A stretch of 64,000 bases of DNA from Trebonia kvetii (GTDB lineage: Bacteria; Actinomycetota; Actinomycetes; Streptosporangiales; Streptosporangiaceae): contig NZ_RPFW01000001.1 in NCBI RefSeq assembly GCF_007827045.1, positions 186,001 through 250,000 of the forward strand, read 5' to 3'. Position 1 is the stretch's first letter; each line of letters opens with the position of its first letter. Made by a program: the position numbers and the translations under genes. Below the pieces are notes generated by a model. The model was not told the origin of the DNA and ran no database searches. It was given only the letters and a program-made list of their open reading frames with translations. Positions 34,940 through 43,776 of the stretch are shown here, one piece after another.

Positions 34940-35242
34940 GGCACCCTTCTGTCCGTCCCGCTATGCCTTTCCGCGCGGCCGATCCCATCGGCGCTGTCTG
35001 CCAGCTGGCGCGCAGCCGGGGGTGCGGGGGGACGCCCGCCCGGATATCAACTGTAACCGTGCCATCACCGTCCGGCGATCAGGCCAGGCGGTCGGGCGCG
35101 GCGGCCGGCGGTTGCCGGCTTGCGAATCTCCTACCCGCTGCGTCTATCATCACAAGCTCGGAATGATAACGTTCACGCTCTTGTGAGCCCTTTGGCCGTT
35201 CGTTTTTTCTCAGCTCGCGAGACCGTCATTCCCACTCAAATA
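34940..35242. other. 303-bp intergenic region
   Basis: Divergent region between the DMT transporter and the winged-helix protein. The right half (35150-35270) is notably AT-richer than its surroundings (ATGATAACGTTCACGC, GTTCGTTTTTTCTC, AAATAATGG) and probably carries the promoter of the winged-helix gene. No ORF or RNA gene is evident. Confidence 0.45.
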
Positions 35243-35887
35243 ATGGCAGGTCAAGCCTTACTATCATCATGGCGGCAGGTGGGTGCCGTCGTGAGGGATC
35301 GGGTAGGGAGAGCTTGGGTGGGGGAAGCAACCGCAGTGCCAAGGGCGGCGCGTGCCGCTCGCGAGCGTACGGCCGTCAGACGGCGCGCCGTCGGCACAAG
35401 AGACCGGATCATCGCGCATCTCGCGCTTGTCGCCGAGATCTCGGACCGGACGGGAATGGCCAGCACCGAGCTGGCAAAGGCAGTCGGCTATCCGGGGTCG
35501 AGCGTGGCCTTCGCGCAGCTGCTTTCCGGCATGGAGCGTGACGGCCTCATCAGCCGTGAGGTGCGTGGCAAGCGCACCTACCGGATCAGCCTGTCGGCGC
35601 CGCCTGCCGCCAGGATCAGCCAGTCGGCTGCGGCGGATAGCGGCGTGCTCTCGGCGGAGTACTCCAGTGTGCCTGACTACGACGAGCTCGCCGACAGGGT
35701 GCTGATCCGGCTGCTGCGGCGGCTCGCCGAGCTGCGGCCGGCGGAACTCGCGGCGCTCGAGCGACTCCTGGTGCCCGGGCAGTCCGCGGTCGAGGAGGTA
35801 AGCCTTCTGCGTCCCACGGACGCGGCGGCACCGGCGCTCAGCCATGCCGAGCCTGACGAAGTGCCTGACGAGTTGAAGGTCGTCTAG
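35243..35887 (+). CDS. winged-helix DNA-binding protein
   Basis: A protein of up to 214 residues (ATG at 35243; GTG at 35291 is an equally plausible start, giving 198). The central region TRDRIIAHLALVAEISDRTG, then STELAKAVGYPGSSVAFAQLL and MERDGLISREVRGKRTYRISL, is a winged helix of MarR/ArsR-like layout in which the wing carries RGKRTYRI. The C-terminal half is helical and acidic. No ligand domain is recognised. Its stop overlaps that of the convergent carbonic anhydrase gene by four bases. Confidence 0.65.
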   Translation: MAGQALLSSWRQVGAVVRDRVGRAWVGEATAVPRAARAARERTAVRRRAVGTRDRIIAHLALVAEISDRTGMASTELAKAVGYPGSSVAFAQLLSGMERDGLISREVRGKRTYRISLSAPPAARISQSAAADSGVLSAEYSSVPDYDELADRVLIRLLRRLAELRPAELAALERLLVPGQSAVEEVSLLRPTDAAAPALSHAEPDEVPDELKVV

Positions 35888-36408
35888 CCGATCCGGCGCA
35901 GGCCGGAGCGGTGGTGGCGCGCCGTCTCTATGTAGTTCTGGACGGCGCGCTCGGTCCAGTTGGGATCCACGTCCGAGCGCTTGATCGTGGCGGGGACGCC
36001 CGCCACGAGCGAGCCCGGCGGCACGACAAAGCCCTCGGAGACCACGGCCCCCGCGGCGACGATTGAGCCCGTGCCGACGACCACGCGGTTGAGCGTCACC
36101 GAGCCCGAGCCGATCAGGCACCGGGGCTCGACCACGCAGCCCTCCAGGTGGGCGTTGTGGCCGACCACGCAGTCCTCGCCGATGATGGTCGGCCATTGCG
36201 CGGTGCAGTGCACGATGGTCCCGTCCTGCACCGACGTGCGGGCGCCTACCGAGATGTAGCCGTGGTCGCCGCGCAGCACCGCGCCCGGCCACACCGAGGC
36301 CTCGGGGCCGATCGTGACTCGTCCGATAACAACGGCATCAGGAGCGACATAGGCGGATTCGTCGATCTCCGGCTCGTCGTCGTCCAGGGCGTAAATTGAC
36401 ACTGGCAT
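35884..36408 (-). CDS. gamma-class carbonic anhydrase-like hexapeptide protein
   Basis: A 174-residue left-handed beta-helix protein with repeated [LIV]-G-x4 hexapeptides (VVIGRVTIGPEASVWPG, VVGTGSIVAAGAVVSEG). Putative metal histidines are His67 (TIVHCTAQW), His84 and His87 (VVGHNAHLEGC). Such YrdA/CaiE-type proteins bind zinc or iron and some hydrate CO2. Only 18 bp separates its ATG from the start of the divergent helicase, so their promoters must overlap the opposite coding regions. Confidence 0.9.
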   Translation of the reverse strand: MPVSIYALDDDEPEIDESAYVAPDAVVIGRVTIGPEASVWPGAVLRGDHGYISVGARTSVQDGTIVHCTAQWPTIIGEDCVVGHNAHLEGCVVEPRCLIGSGSVTLNRVVVGTGSIVAAGAVVSEGFVVPPGSLVAGVPATIKRSDVDPNWTERAVQNYIETARHHRSGLRRIG

Positions 36409-36426
36409 AGGGTAGCGTCTTGGCTC

Positions 36427-38460
36427 GTGGCCAGCGCTTCCGAGGCAAACCTCCCCACCTCTTCCGAGCCGGATTCTCCGGTCGCGGAGCTACTCGCCAC
36501 CGCGGTCGGCGCCATCGGCGGCGCGGAGCGGTCCGGCCAGACGGTGATGGCCAGGGCCGTCTGGGACTCCGTGAACGACGGGACCCACCTCGCCGTGCAG
36601 GCAGGAACCGGGACGGGCAAGTCGCTCGCCTACCTGGTGCCCGCCATGCAGCTCGCCGCCGACAGGCGGGGACCGGTGGTCGTGTCCACGGCCACGATCG
36701 CGCTGCAGCGCCAGCTGGTGGACCGTGACCTGCCCACCCTCGCCGCCGCGCTGCGCGAGCCGCTCGGCCGCACACCCGAGTTCGCCATACTCAAGGGGCG
36801 CAACAACTACCTGTGCCTCAACAAGCTGCGCAACGGTCCGGAAGACGAGCAGGATTCGCTGTTCGACGCCCTCGGCGGTCAGGCACAGACCAGCCAGCTC
36901 GGCGCGCATATCAAGCGGCTGCACCAGTGGGCGGCCGCCACGAGCACCGGTGACAGGGACGAGATGGTCCCCGGGGTGCCCGACCAGGCGTGGCGGCAGG
37001 TCTCCGTGACGGCGCGCGAGTGCCTCGGCCCCGGACGCTGCCCGTTCGGCGTCCAGTGCTTCTCCGAGCGTGCCAGGCGGATGGCCGCCGAGGCCGACGT
37101 CATCGTGACCAACCACGCGCTGCTCGCCATCGACACCCTCGGCGAGGGCGGCATCCTGCCCGAGCACCGGGTCGTCATCGTCGACGAGGCGCACGAGCTC
37201 GTCGACCGGGTCACCTCGGTCGCCACCGGCGAGCTGTCCGGGTACGCCATCGACTTCGCGGTGCGGCGGACAGGCAAGCTCGCAGACGACGGGGAGATCG
37301 CCCGGCTGTCCGAGGCGGGCAACGCGCTGACCCCGCTGCTCGCCACCATGCCGGCCGGCCGGATGGACCAGCTCGACCTGGGGCTAGGCGCGACGCTCGC
37401 GGCGCTGCGCGACGCCGCCATGGCCTGCGCGGCGCAGGTGCGCAAGATCGCGGGCACCAAGGACGAGAGCGCTGACCCCGCCGAGGTCACCGCGGCGCAG
37501 ACCGCGCTCGTCAGCCTCGAGGAGATCGGGGTGGTCGCGGACCGGATGATCAGCGCCTTCGACCAGCCCATCGCCGAGCGCGAGGAGGTCGTCTGGCTGG
37601 AGCGGCCCGAGGACTGGTCGGAGAGCACCAGGCCGGCTTCGCTGCACGTCGCGCCGCTCGAGGTGGGCGAGGTCCTGGCCGAGCACCTGTTCGCAGACAA
37701 GACCGTCGTGCTCACCTCGGCCACGCTCACCCTCGGCGGTTCGTTCACGCCGCTCGCCCGGCAGTGGGGCCTCGACGCCGACGCCATGGGACACGAGTGG
37801 ACAGGGATCGACGTGGGCTCGCCGTTCGCGCACGGGCGCAGCGGCATCCTCTACGTGGCCAAGCACCTGCCACCGCCGTCGCGCGACGGACTGCCCCCCG
37901 AGTACATGGACGAGCTCTGGGAGCTGATCAAGGCGGCGGGCGGCCGGACGCTCGGGCTGTTCTCCTCGATGCGCGGCGCGCGGGCCGCGGCCGCCGCGAT
38001 GCGCGAGTGCCTGCCGTTCCCCGTGCTGTGCCAGGGCGATGACTCCACCATGCAGCTGGTGAAGGAGTTCGCGGCGGACGAGCCGACCTGCCTGTTCGGC
38101 ACGCTGTCGCTGTGGCAGGGAGTGGACGTGCCCGGGCCGTCGCTGCGGCTCGTGGTCATCGACAGGATCCCGTTCCCACGGCCGGACGACCCGCTCGCCT
38201 CGGCCCGCACCAGGGCGGCGGACGCACGCGGCGGGTCCGGGTTCATGGAGGTGTCGGCGAACCACGCCGCCCTGCTGCTAGCTCAGGGGGCCGGACGGCT
38301 GCTGCGGTCCATGGACGACCGCGGCGTCGTCGCCGTGCTCGATTCCCGGCTCGTCACCAAGCGGTACGGGGAGTACCTGCGGGCGTCGCTGCCGCCGTTC
38401 TGGCAGACCACCGATCCGAAGGTGGTTCGCGGCGCGCTTGAGCGGCTAGCGGCCAGCTGA
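36427..38460 (+). CDS. DinG/XPD-type Fe-S DNA helicase
   Basis: A 677-residue superfamily 2 helicase. Walker A QAGTGTGKSLAYLVP near residue 62, DEAH box VIVDEAHEL, four cysteines of an XPD-like Fe-S cluster (NNYLCLNKL, then ECLGPGRCPFGVQCF), and helicase motif VI QGAGRLLRSMDDRGVVAVLD near the end. These enzymes unwind DNA 5' to 3' and act in repair. Start GTG at 36427; TAGGGT at 36408-36413 could be its -10 box. Divergent from the carbonic anhydrase gene. Confidence 0.93.
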   Translation: MASASEANLPTSSEPDSPVAELLATAVGAIGGAERSGQTVMARAVWDSVNDGTHLAVQAGTGTGKSLAYLVPAMQLAADRRGPVVVSTATIALQRQLVDRDLPTLAAALREPLGRTPEFAILKGRNNYLCLNKLRNGPEDEQDSLFDALGGQAQTSQLGAHIKRLHQWAAATSTGDRDEMVPGVPDQAWRQVSVTARECLGPGRCPFGVQCFSERARRMAAEADVIVTNHALLAIDTLGEGGILPEHRVVIVDEAHELVDRVTSVATGELSGYAIDFAVRRTGKLADDGEIARLSEAGNALTPLLATMPAGRMDQLDLGLGATLAALRDAAMACAAQVRKIAGTKDESADPAEVTAAQTALVSLEEIGVVADRMISAFDQPIAEREEVVWLERPEDWSESTRPASLHVAPLEVGEVLAEHLFADKTVVLTSATLTLGGSFTPLARQWGLDADAMGHEWTGIDVGSPFAHGRSGILYVAKHLPPPSRDGLPPEYMDELWELIKAAGGRTLGLFSSMRGARAAAAAMRECLPFPVLCQGDDSTMQLVKEFAADEPTCLFGTLSLWQGVDVPGPSLRLVVIDRIPFPRPDDPLASARTRAADARGGSGFMEVSANHAALLLAQGAGRLLRSMDDRGVVAVLDSRLVTKRYGEYLRASLPPFWQTTDPKVVRGALERLAAS

Positions 38461-38489
38461 GCGAGGTCAGCGAGCGGAGCACTGGAGCC

Positions 38490-39977
38490 TCAGGGCAGCT
38501 CGAGCGCGTCGAACATGTGCCGCTCCCACAGTCGCATCGAGGTCTCCTCGGGGTAGGACGCGACGTCCGGCTGCAGGTCGTAGACCCGCGTCGCCCGGTG
38601 CTCGGTGCCGTAAAGCGGCCAGCCGGGGTCGCCGGAGGCGGCGAAGGCCAGCCACTCGCCGCGCATCAGGGCGCCGAGCGCGATGAACTGCGCGGGCGGC
38701 TCCGCACCAGTCAGCATCGGGCCGATGCCCTCGCTGCGGGCGCCGAACAGCAGCGGTATGTCGAGCGCGTGGCAGGCGCCGTACGGGCCGCCCGGCGCCT
38801 GCGCCGTCAGCTCGTACAGGCGCGTGGTGCCGCCGGCGGCGGCGTGCGCCTGCGCCAGGTGCAGCGTCGGCATGCGGAACAGCCAGTCGGAGAAGACCAC
38901 CTCGAACAGGCCGCCCGCGTCCAGGTCGGGATAGGCCTTCCGGTACCCGGCCGGGCCATCAGGCGCGGGCGCGAAGTAGTCGAGCACCGTGTTCAACTCG
39001 GACTCGGTGATCTTGCCGAGACGCCCGGATGCCGCGATGAACAGCCGGTACTCGTCCCTGTTATGGCCGGTGAGCAGTTCCACGTCGCGGGCCGCGCCGG
39101 ACACCAGGGCCCGCCAGGGAGTCCGTGGCAGCACCTCACCGTCGACGACAGGGGAGAACGGGGTGTCGGTGATCCGCAGCGCGCCCCACTCGGTGTACTC
39201 CTGCATTCGCGCCGTCACGCTCGCCTGGGCCGCGACGAGGCGCATCGGGTCGGCCTTGGTGAGCGCCTCGTGCGTCGGCGGCAGGCCGGCCACGGCGGCG
39301 ATCGATTCGGTGACCGCGGCGGCGAGCTCCGGCGTGAAGAACGTGCCAGGCACCGACTGGGCGATGGCACGACGGAACAGGCCGGCGGCGGCGGGCATCG
39401 CGAGCAGCGCGGCGATCACGCCCGCGCCCGCCGACTCGCCGAAGACCGTGACGTTGGCCGGGTCGCCGCCGAACTGCTCGATGTTGTCCCTGACCCAGCG
39501 CAGTGCCGCGACGGCGTCGAGCAGGCCGCGGTTGGCGGGCGCGCCCTCGATGTGCGCGAAGCCCTCGACGCCGAGCCGGTAGTTGCAGGAGACGAAGACC
39601 GCGCCGCCGGCCGCGAATGGCGCGCCTTCGTAGCTGGCGCCCGAGCCGAACAGGTACGCGCCGCCGTGGATCCAGACCATGACGGGCAGCGTCCGCGCCT
39701 CGGTGTCCGGCGTCCACACGTTGACCGTCAGCCACTCGCCCGTCTCGTCCGGCGGCGGCTCCGGTGTGCCGGGGAAGGCGGCCTGCGGCGCCTGCGGGCC
39801 GAACGCCGCCGCATCGCGCACCCCGTCCCAGCGTTCCGTCGGTTCCGGCGCCAGGAACCGGCCCTCGCCAAGCGGCGGCTTCGCGAACGGGATGCCGCGG
39901 AAGACCGCGTTCCCGTGCTCAACGCGGCCCCGGACCCTGCCGGACGTGGTGGAAACCTCAGGCTCGGCTGGGCCCAT
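38490..39977 (-). CDS. type B carboxylesterase
   Basis: A 495-residue esterase of the cholinesterase/PnbA group. The oxyanion motif VWIHGGAYLFGSG is at about 101-113, the nucleophile elbow FGESAGAG with Ser182, and a late acid/His pair completes the triad (YGACHALDIPLLFG contains the likely His). No signal peptide, so cytoplasmic. Ribosome site GGGAGG precedes the ATG. Broad ester hydrolysis; substrate unknown. It ends 29 bp after the convergent helicase. Confidence 0.92.
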   Translation of the reverse strand: MGPAEPEVSTTSGRVRGRVEHGNAVFRGIPFAKPPLGEGRFLAPEPTERWDGVRDAAAFGPQAPQAAFPGTPEPPPDETGEWLTVNVWTPDTEARTLPVMVWIHGGAYLFGSGASYEGAPFAAGGAVFVSCNYRLGVEGFAHIEGAPANRGLLDAVAALRWVRDNIEQFGGDPANVTVFGESAGAGVIAALLAMPAAAGLFRRAIAQSVPGTFFTPELAAAVTESIAAVAGLPPTHEALTKADPMRLVAAQASVTARMQEYTEWGALRITDTPFSPVVDGEVLPRTPWRALVSGAARDVELLTGHNRDEYRLFIAASGRLGKITESELNTVLDYFAPAPDGPAGYRKAYPDLDAGGLFEVVFSDWLFRMPTLHLAQAHAAAGGTTRLYELTAQAPGGPYGACHALDIPLLFGARSEGIGPMLTGAEPPAQFIALGALMRGEWLAFAASGDPGWPLYGTEHRATRVYDLQPDVASYPEETSMRLWERHMFDALELP

Positions 39978-40037
39978 AGGGGCGACCTCCCGCTGCGTCG
40001 ATGGAGCGATAAGCGATATAGGACCTTTTTTTACGAC

Positions 40038-40292
40038 TTAAGTCAATTTACTGGCTCGAGCACGACCACCGGGATCCTGCGCGGCGCCGCCTTCTACTCG
40101 TACTGCGCGAACGCGGGCCTGCGCTGCTGCTGCCTGCAGACCCGCTGCCGTCCGCTGCGTGCCCCGGTATGGTGCAGCAGAAGGATGTCCGACCCCTGGA
40201 ACGGTCCGCCGACCCCGGCCGCCGTTGGCACGGAACTCAGCGATGATCTGGCCGTTGAAGTCATTCACTTCAGGCGCACGGAACTCAGTCAT
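40038..40292 (-). pseudogene. frameshifted F420-type (deazaflavin) nitroreductase remnant
   Basis: The minus-strand ATG at 40292 opens MTEFRAPEVNDFNGQIIAEF and RANGGR, an N-terminus typical of Ddn-like deazaflavin-dependent nitroreductases. The frame then breaks at a C4 run (40213-40216). One base over, it continues as VGGPFQGSDILLLHHTGARS, again typical, before losing similarity and meeting a stop. About 60 of the usual 130-150 residues survive. A single-base indel plus a 3' deletion explains the pattern. A sequencing error could cause the first break but not the missing second half. Confidence 0.7.
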
Positions 40293-40316
40293 GACGTTTA
40301 GTTTAGGAATGGAAAC

Positions 40317-40988
40317 GTGAAGTCACCACGCGATGTCGGCGACTTGCCGTTCGGCAAGGAACTTGAGCCCTTCGACGAGGCGGAAGAACTCGAACCCGAG
40401 GGTGACTACGACCGGCTGCTATTCTCCCGCTACGCGTTCTCCGACGCCGACGCCTCCGGGGCGCGGTTCGCCGAGTCGGCGTTCACCGGCGCCGCCTTCG
40501 AGGGCGGGCGGCTGCGCCGGGCGCGGCTTTCGGACGTGTGGTTCGGCGACACCCGGTTCGTGGCGGTGGAACTGGCGGAGGCGTCGCTGACCGACGTCTG
40601 GTTCAACGGCAGCGTGTTCGCCGGGGTGCAGGCCTTCTCCATGGCCGGCCGGCGGGTGCTGCTGCGCGGCTGCAAGCTCGACTCGGTCAACTTCCGCGAC
40701 GCCAGGCTGACCGACGTGACGTTCGAGGACTGCGTGCTGCGCGACGTGGACTTCGCCTCGGCGAAGCTGGTCCGGGTGCGGTTCTCAGGCAGCACGCTGG
40801 CCAACGTCGACTTCACCCGTGTCACCTGCCAGGACGTTGACCTGCGGGGCGCGACGCTCGGCTCGGCGAGCACGCCTGGCATCAAGGCAGGATTCGACGC
40901 GCTGCGCGGCGTCCGGATCGACTCGCTGCAGCTGATGACGCTCGCACCGCTGCTCGCCCACCACCTGGGCATCACGGTGGCGGACTAG
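40317..40988 (+). CDS. pentapeptide-repeat protein
   Basis: A 223-residue protein made mostly of pentapeptide repeats of the A[DN]LxX type (for example SDADASGARFAESAFTG, LDSVNFRDARLTDVTFEDC, ASAKLVRVRFSGSTLANVDF), which fold as a right-handed quadrilateral beta-helix. Some relatives mimic DNA and protect gyrase, but that cannot be concluded here. The C-terminus (LQLMTLAPLLAHHLG) is a conserved helical cap. GTG start after TAGGAATGGAAAC. Its stop overlaps that of the convergent murD2 by four bases. Confidence 0.88.
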   Translation: MKSPRDVGDLPFGKELEPFDEAEELEPEGDYDRLLFSRYAFSDADASGARFAESAFTGAAFEGGRLRRARLSDVWFGDTRFVAVELAEASLTDVWFNGSVFAGVQAFSMAGRRVLLRGCKLDSVNFRDARLTDVTFEDCVLRDVDFASAKLVRVRFSGSTLANVDFTRVTCQDVDLRGATLGSASTPGIKAGFDALRGVRIDSLQLMTLAPLLAHHLGITVAD

Positions 40989-42409
40989 GGCTGGCCCAGC
41001 GCCCGCATCGCGGCGGCGAACTGGTCGCCGCGATCCCGGTAGTCGCGGAAGCGGCCGAAGCTTGGTGCGGCAGGCGACAGCAGCACGATGCCGTCAGGCC
41101 GCGCCCAGCGGAACGCCTCGCCGACGGCGGCCTCCATGTCCTGGCACTCGATGACGCCGGAAAAGGCGGGGTCCCTGCTTGCCCGCGGGGGCGACCCCCC
41201 CAAACCCCCCCGGCGAATCACCGTACTTGCCCGGGGGGGCGACCCCCCCAAACCCCCCCGGCGAGTCACCGTGGTGGTTGCCGTCTCCGCGAAGGCCGCC
41301 GCGATCCGCGGGCCGCTGTCGGGCAGCGTCAGAACGATTGTCGGTTCTTGCCTACCCCGCACGTTCTGCGCGAGCGGGGTGTAGTCGATGCCGCGGTCCT
41401 GACCGCCGACGATGAGCGCCACCCGCGAGCCGGGGAAGGACTCGAGGGCGGCGAGCGTCGGCAGCACGTTCGTCGACAGCGAGTCGTCGATGAACGTGAC
41501 GCCGTCCAGCGTGCCCACCGGGGTCAGCCGGCTGGGCAGCGGCGCGAAGCCGTCGGCCGCCGCGGCGAGCCTTTCGTCGTCGTCCGCGCCGGCAATGCCT
41601 AGCGCCAGCAGAACCTGGCGGGCGATCAGCGCGTTGCGCCGGTTGTGCCTGCCCGGCAGGCCAAGTCGGTCCATCCAGACGGCGCCTGGCTCGTCGGCGT
41701 CGCTGACCCACTCGACCTTCGGGCCGAGCAGCGCTGCCCGCTCGCGGAGCAGCGCGCTGTCGCCGTTGGCGACGGTGAGCACGGCGCCTGGCTGCGCGGT
41801 GGCCGACAGCTTGTCCGCGTAGTACCGCTCGACACCGCCGTGCCAGGGCAGGTGGTCGGGGTGCAGCGACGTCACGGCGGTGACCGGCGGGGTCACCGCG
41901 ACGTCGGCCGCCGTGTAGCTGGACACCTCGATCACCCAGAAGTCGAAGTCGCCCGCCTGCTCCGGGTCGTACGGCGCGACGCCGAAGTTGCCGCCGACCA
42001 TGGCCTTGCGGCCGAGGCCGCGCAGCAGGTGGCCGATGACCGACGAGGTGGTGGACTTGCCCTTCGTTCCCGTCACGTAGACGACGCGGGACAGGTCCGC
42101 CTCGTTCACCCACAGGCCGAGGCCGCCGGCCAGGGTCACCCCCGCCAGGCGCAGTTCGTCCGCCTCGGGGCGGTAGGGGCTGATGCCCGGCGTCTTGATG
42201 ACCACCTCGCAGGCCCTAAGGGCGTCAAGGCCTCCGTCGGCGGTGGGGAGTACGCCGCTCTCGTTCGGGCTGTCATCGACGAGGACCGGCGCGATGGCAA
42301 GGCTGCGCAGCTTGCGCACCGTCGCCTGGCCCTCCTTGCCGAGGCCCCAGACGCCGACCTTGGCCCCTCGCAGGTCCGGCCAGCGCAGGGTGGTCCGCCC
42401 GGCGGTCAT
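40985..42409 (-). CDS. murD2: MurD-like ligase, probably UDP-MurNAc-L-Ala--L-Glu ligase (MurD2)
   Basis: A 474-residue Mur ligase. N-terminal Rossmann part (VGVWGLGKEGQATVRKL), P-loop VTGTKGKSTTSS, SLHPDHLPWHGG, and C-terminal domain with VALIVGGQDRGIDY and VLLSPAAPSFGRFRDYRDRG. It starts at the ATG (42409) that overlaps the murL stop by four bases. In species with MurL, the adjacent ligase adds L-Glu, which MurL then epimerises; I call MurD2 on that basis. Odd: two 16-residue copies of TVTRRGGLGGSPPRAS are inserted in the C-terminal domain (41178-41273), encoded by a G-rich palindromic element. Confidence 0.85.
   Translation of the reverse strand: MTAGRTTLRWPDLRGAKVGVWGLGKEGQATVRKLRSLAIAPVLVDDSPNESGVLPTADGGLDALRACEVVIKTPGISPYRPEADELRLAGVTLAGGLGLWVNEADLSRVVYVTGTKGKSTTSSVIGHLLRGLGRKAMVGGNFGVAPYDPEQAGDFDFWVIEVSSYTAADVAVTPPVTAVTSLHPDHLPWHGGVERYYADKLSATAQPGAVLTVANGDSALLRERAALLGPKVEWVSDADEPGAVWMDRLGLPGRHNRRNALIARQVLLALGIAGADDDERLAAAADGFAPLPSRLTPVGTLDGVTFIDDSLSTNVLPTLAALESFPGSRVALIVGGQDRGIDYTPLAQNVRGRQEPTIVLTLPDSGPRIAAAFAETATTTVTRRGGLGGSPPRASTVIRRGGLGGSPPRASRDPAFSGVIECQDMEAAVGEAFRWARPDGIVLLSPAAPSFGRFRDYRDRGDQFAAAMRALGQP
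41178..41273. repeat. G-rich palindromic element, copies 3 and 4, inside murD2
   Basis: Two 48-bp direct copies (41178-41225 and 41226-41273), each with the core GGGGGCGACCCCCC followed by CAAACCCCCCCGGCG. They keep the murD2 frame and add 32 residues. They lie between the SGPRIAAAFAETAT segment and the DMEAAVGEAF helix, a surface loop of the C-terminal domain. Confidence 0.85.
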
Positions 42410-43776
42410 GCGTCCTCGAGTGAGTACTCCGCGGGGATGAAGCTGGCGCCGACCGGGCGGCGCATGGCGGCGATCTCCGCCTCGGTGGGTGCGTCGGGAC
42501 GGCCGGTGATCTCGGCGGCCAGTTCCTGGAGCAGCGGGGTGGCGGCCCGGTCGGCGCGCCTGGCGGCGAGGACCACGGCGGCGCGGCACTCGGTGATCTC
42601 GCCGACGCACTCGAACGGCTTGGTGCCCGCGCCGAGCAGCGCCTCGAACTTGGGCCTGAGCGCCGGGTTGCCGAGCGGCTCGCTGGCGCCGCCGTCGGCG
42701 GCGAAGACCGCCGCGAGCTGGTCCTGAGACATGAAGGGGGCGAGGATCAGGTCGATAAACGCGCACTTGTCGCACTCGCCGCACCAGTGGCCGAGGCGGC
42801 GGCTGATGTCGAGGTGGAACGCGCGGTTACAGCTGCGGAAGGTGGCGTGGTACTGGGTGAGCGCGGCGAACCGCTCCCCCACCCACAGCTCGGTGCGGTC
42901 GCGGAGCGCGGAGAAGTACCCGGGCAGGCCCTCCGCCCGCAGCAGGTCACGGAAGTCGGCCTCGAAGGCCGCCGACTTGGACCACTGGTGGTTGATCTGG
43001 CGTCCGTCGTGCTCGAGCGTCGGGACCGAGGCCGACCACTCGTTGGACATCACCACCGTGTCCCGGCCGGCCAGGACGGCCGCAAGGACCGCGATCGCCG
43101 AGATGATGCCGGTCACCGGCACGTGCCCGTTGCGGAAGCCGAGTTCGGCGGAGCGCAGCAGCTGCGGGTCGATCTCCCTGCCCGCCCGCAGCACGGGGAG
43201 GCCGCTGACCGCGGCCGGCCGCTCGATCGCCGCGAACCGGTCACCCGGGCGGCTGACGACGAAGAGCACGATGTCGCCGGTCCGCTTGCGGATGCCCTCG
43301 ACGGTCACGATCGAGTCGATGCCGCCGCCGAAGGGGATCAGCGGGCGCAGGCCGCTCTGGGTGGCCTTGTCCTGGCTCTGTGGGACGTCCGGTGCTTGTC
43401 GCGCCTCGATGCGCAGGTCGCTGAGGTCAAGGCCGTTGCGGTAGGCGTACTCGCCGAGGCCCGCCAGGTAGAACTCGCGCAGGAAGGTCCGCTCGCGTCC
43501 GGTCAGCGCGGTGTCGCCGAGGTCGATCACCGGCGGCGCGGCCGTCTTGTAATAGGAGACGGCCGCGAGCACGTAGACGAGGCGCGCGGCGGCGCGGGCC
43601 GCGGGCGAATCCCAGGCGGGGCCGGGCGTGAGCGACACCCGTTCGGTGAACTCCCGGCCGTCGAGCGAGTACCGGCAGGTCAGCAGCCCTCGGTCGGCGT
43701 CGGTGGCGAACCCTTCGTACCTGAAGACCTGCCCGCGCGCGGGCGCGGGCTGCGGAGAAACATCTGGCGGAGTCAT
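42406..43776 (-). CDS. murL: UDP-MurNAc-L-Ala-L-Glu epimerase (MurL)
   Basis: A 456-residue protein from the ATG at 43776. The central PFGGGIDSIVTVE resembles a PP-loop/ATP-binding motif, and a CGECDKCAFIDLIL motif with WSKSAAFEADF and FRSCNRAFH matches the MurL family. MurL epimerises the terminal L-Glu of UDP-MurNAc-L-Ala-L-Glu to D-Glu and so replaces glutamate racemase plus normal MurD. It overlaps the MurD-like gene by ATGA, which strongly supports the assignment. The longer frame upstream to 43965 is not coding. Confidence 0.88.
   Translation of the reverse strand: MTPPDVSPQPAPARGQVFRYEGFATDADRGLLTCRYSLDGREFTERVSLTPGPAWDSPAARAAARLVYVLAAVSYYKTAAPPVIDLGDTALTGRERTFLREFYLAGLGEYAYRNGLDLSDLRIEARQAPDVPQSQDKATQSGLRPLIPFGGGIDSIVTVEGIRKRTGDIVLFVVSRPGDRFAAIERPAAVSGLPVLRAGREIDPQLLRSAELGFRNGHVPVTGIISAIAVLAAVLAGRDTVVMSNEWSASVPTLEHDGRQINHQWSKSAAFEADFRDLLRAEGLPGYFSALRDRTELWVGERFAALTQYHATFRSCNRAFHLDISRRLGHWCGECDKCAFIDLILAPFMSQDQLAAVFAADGGASEPLGNPALRPKFEALLGAGTKPFECVGEITECRAAVVLAARRADRAATPLLQELAAEITGRPDAPTEAEIAAMRRPVGASFIPAEYSLEDA

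Noticed and set aside
38517..40301. 594-codon plus-strand ORF opposite the carboxylesterase and nitroreductase remnant
   Set aside because: The esterase reads correctly on the other strand; the tail of this ORF looked protein-like but is antisense of the nitroreductase remnant.
41170..41280. Possible CRISPR repeats
   Set aside because: Only two direct copies without spacers, inside a coding sequence, and related to dispersed palindromes.
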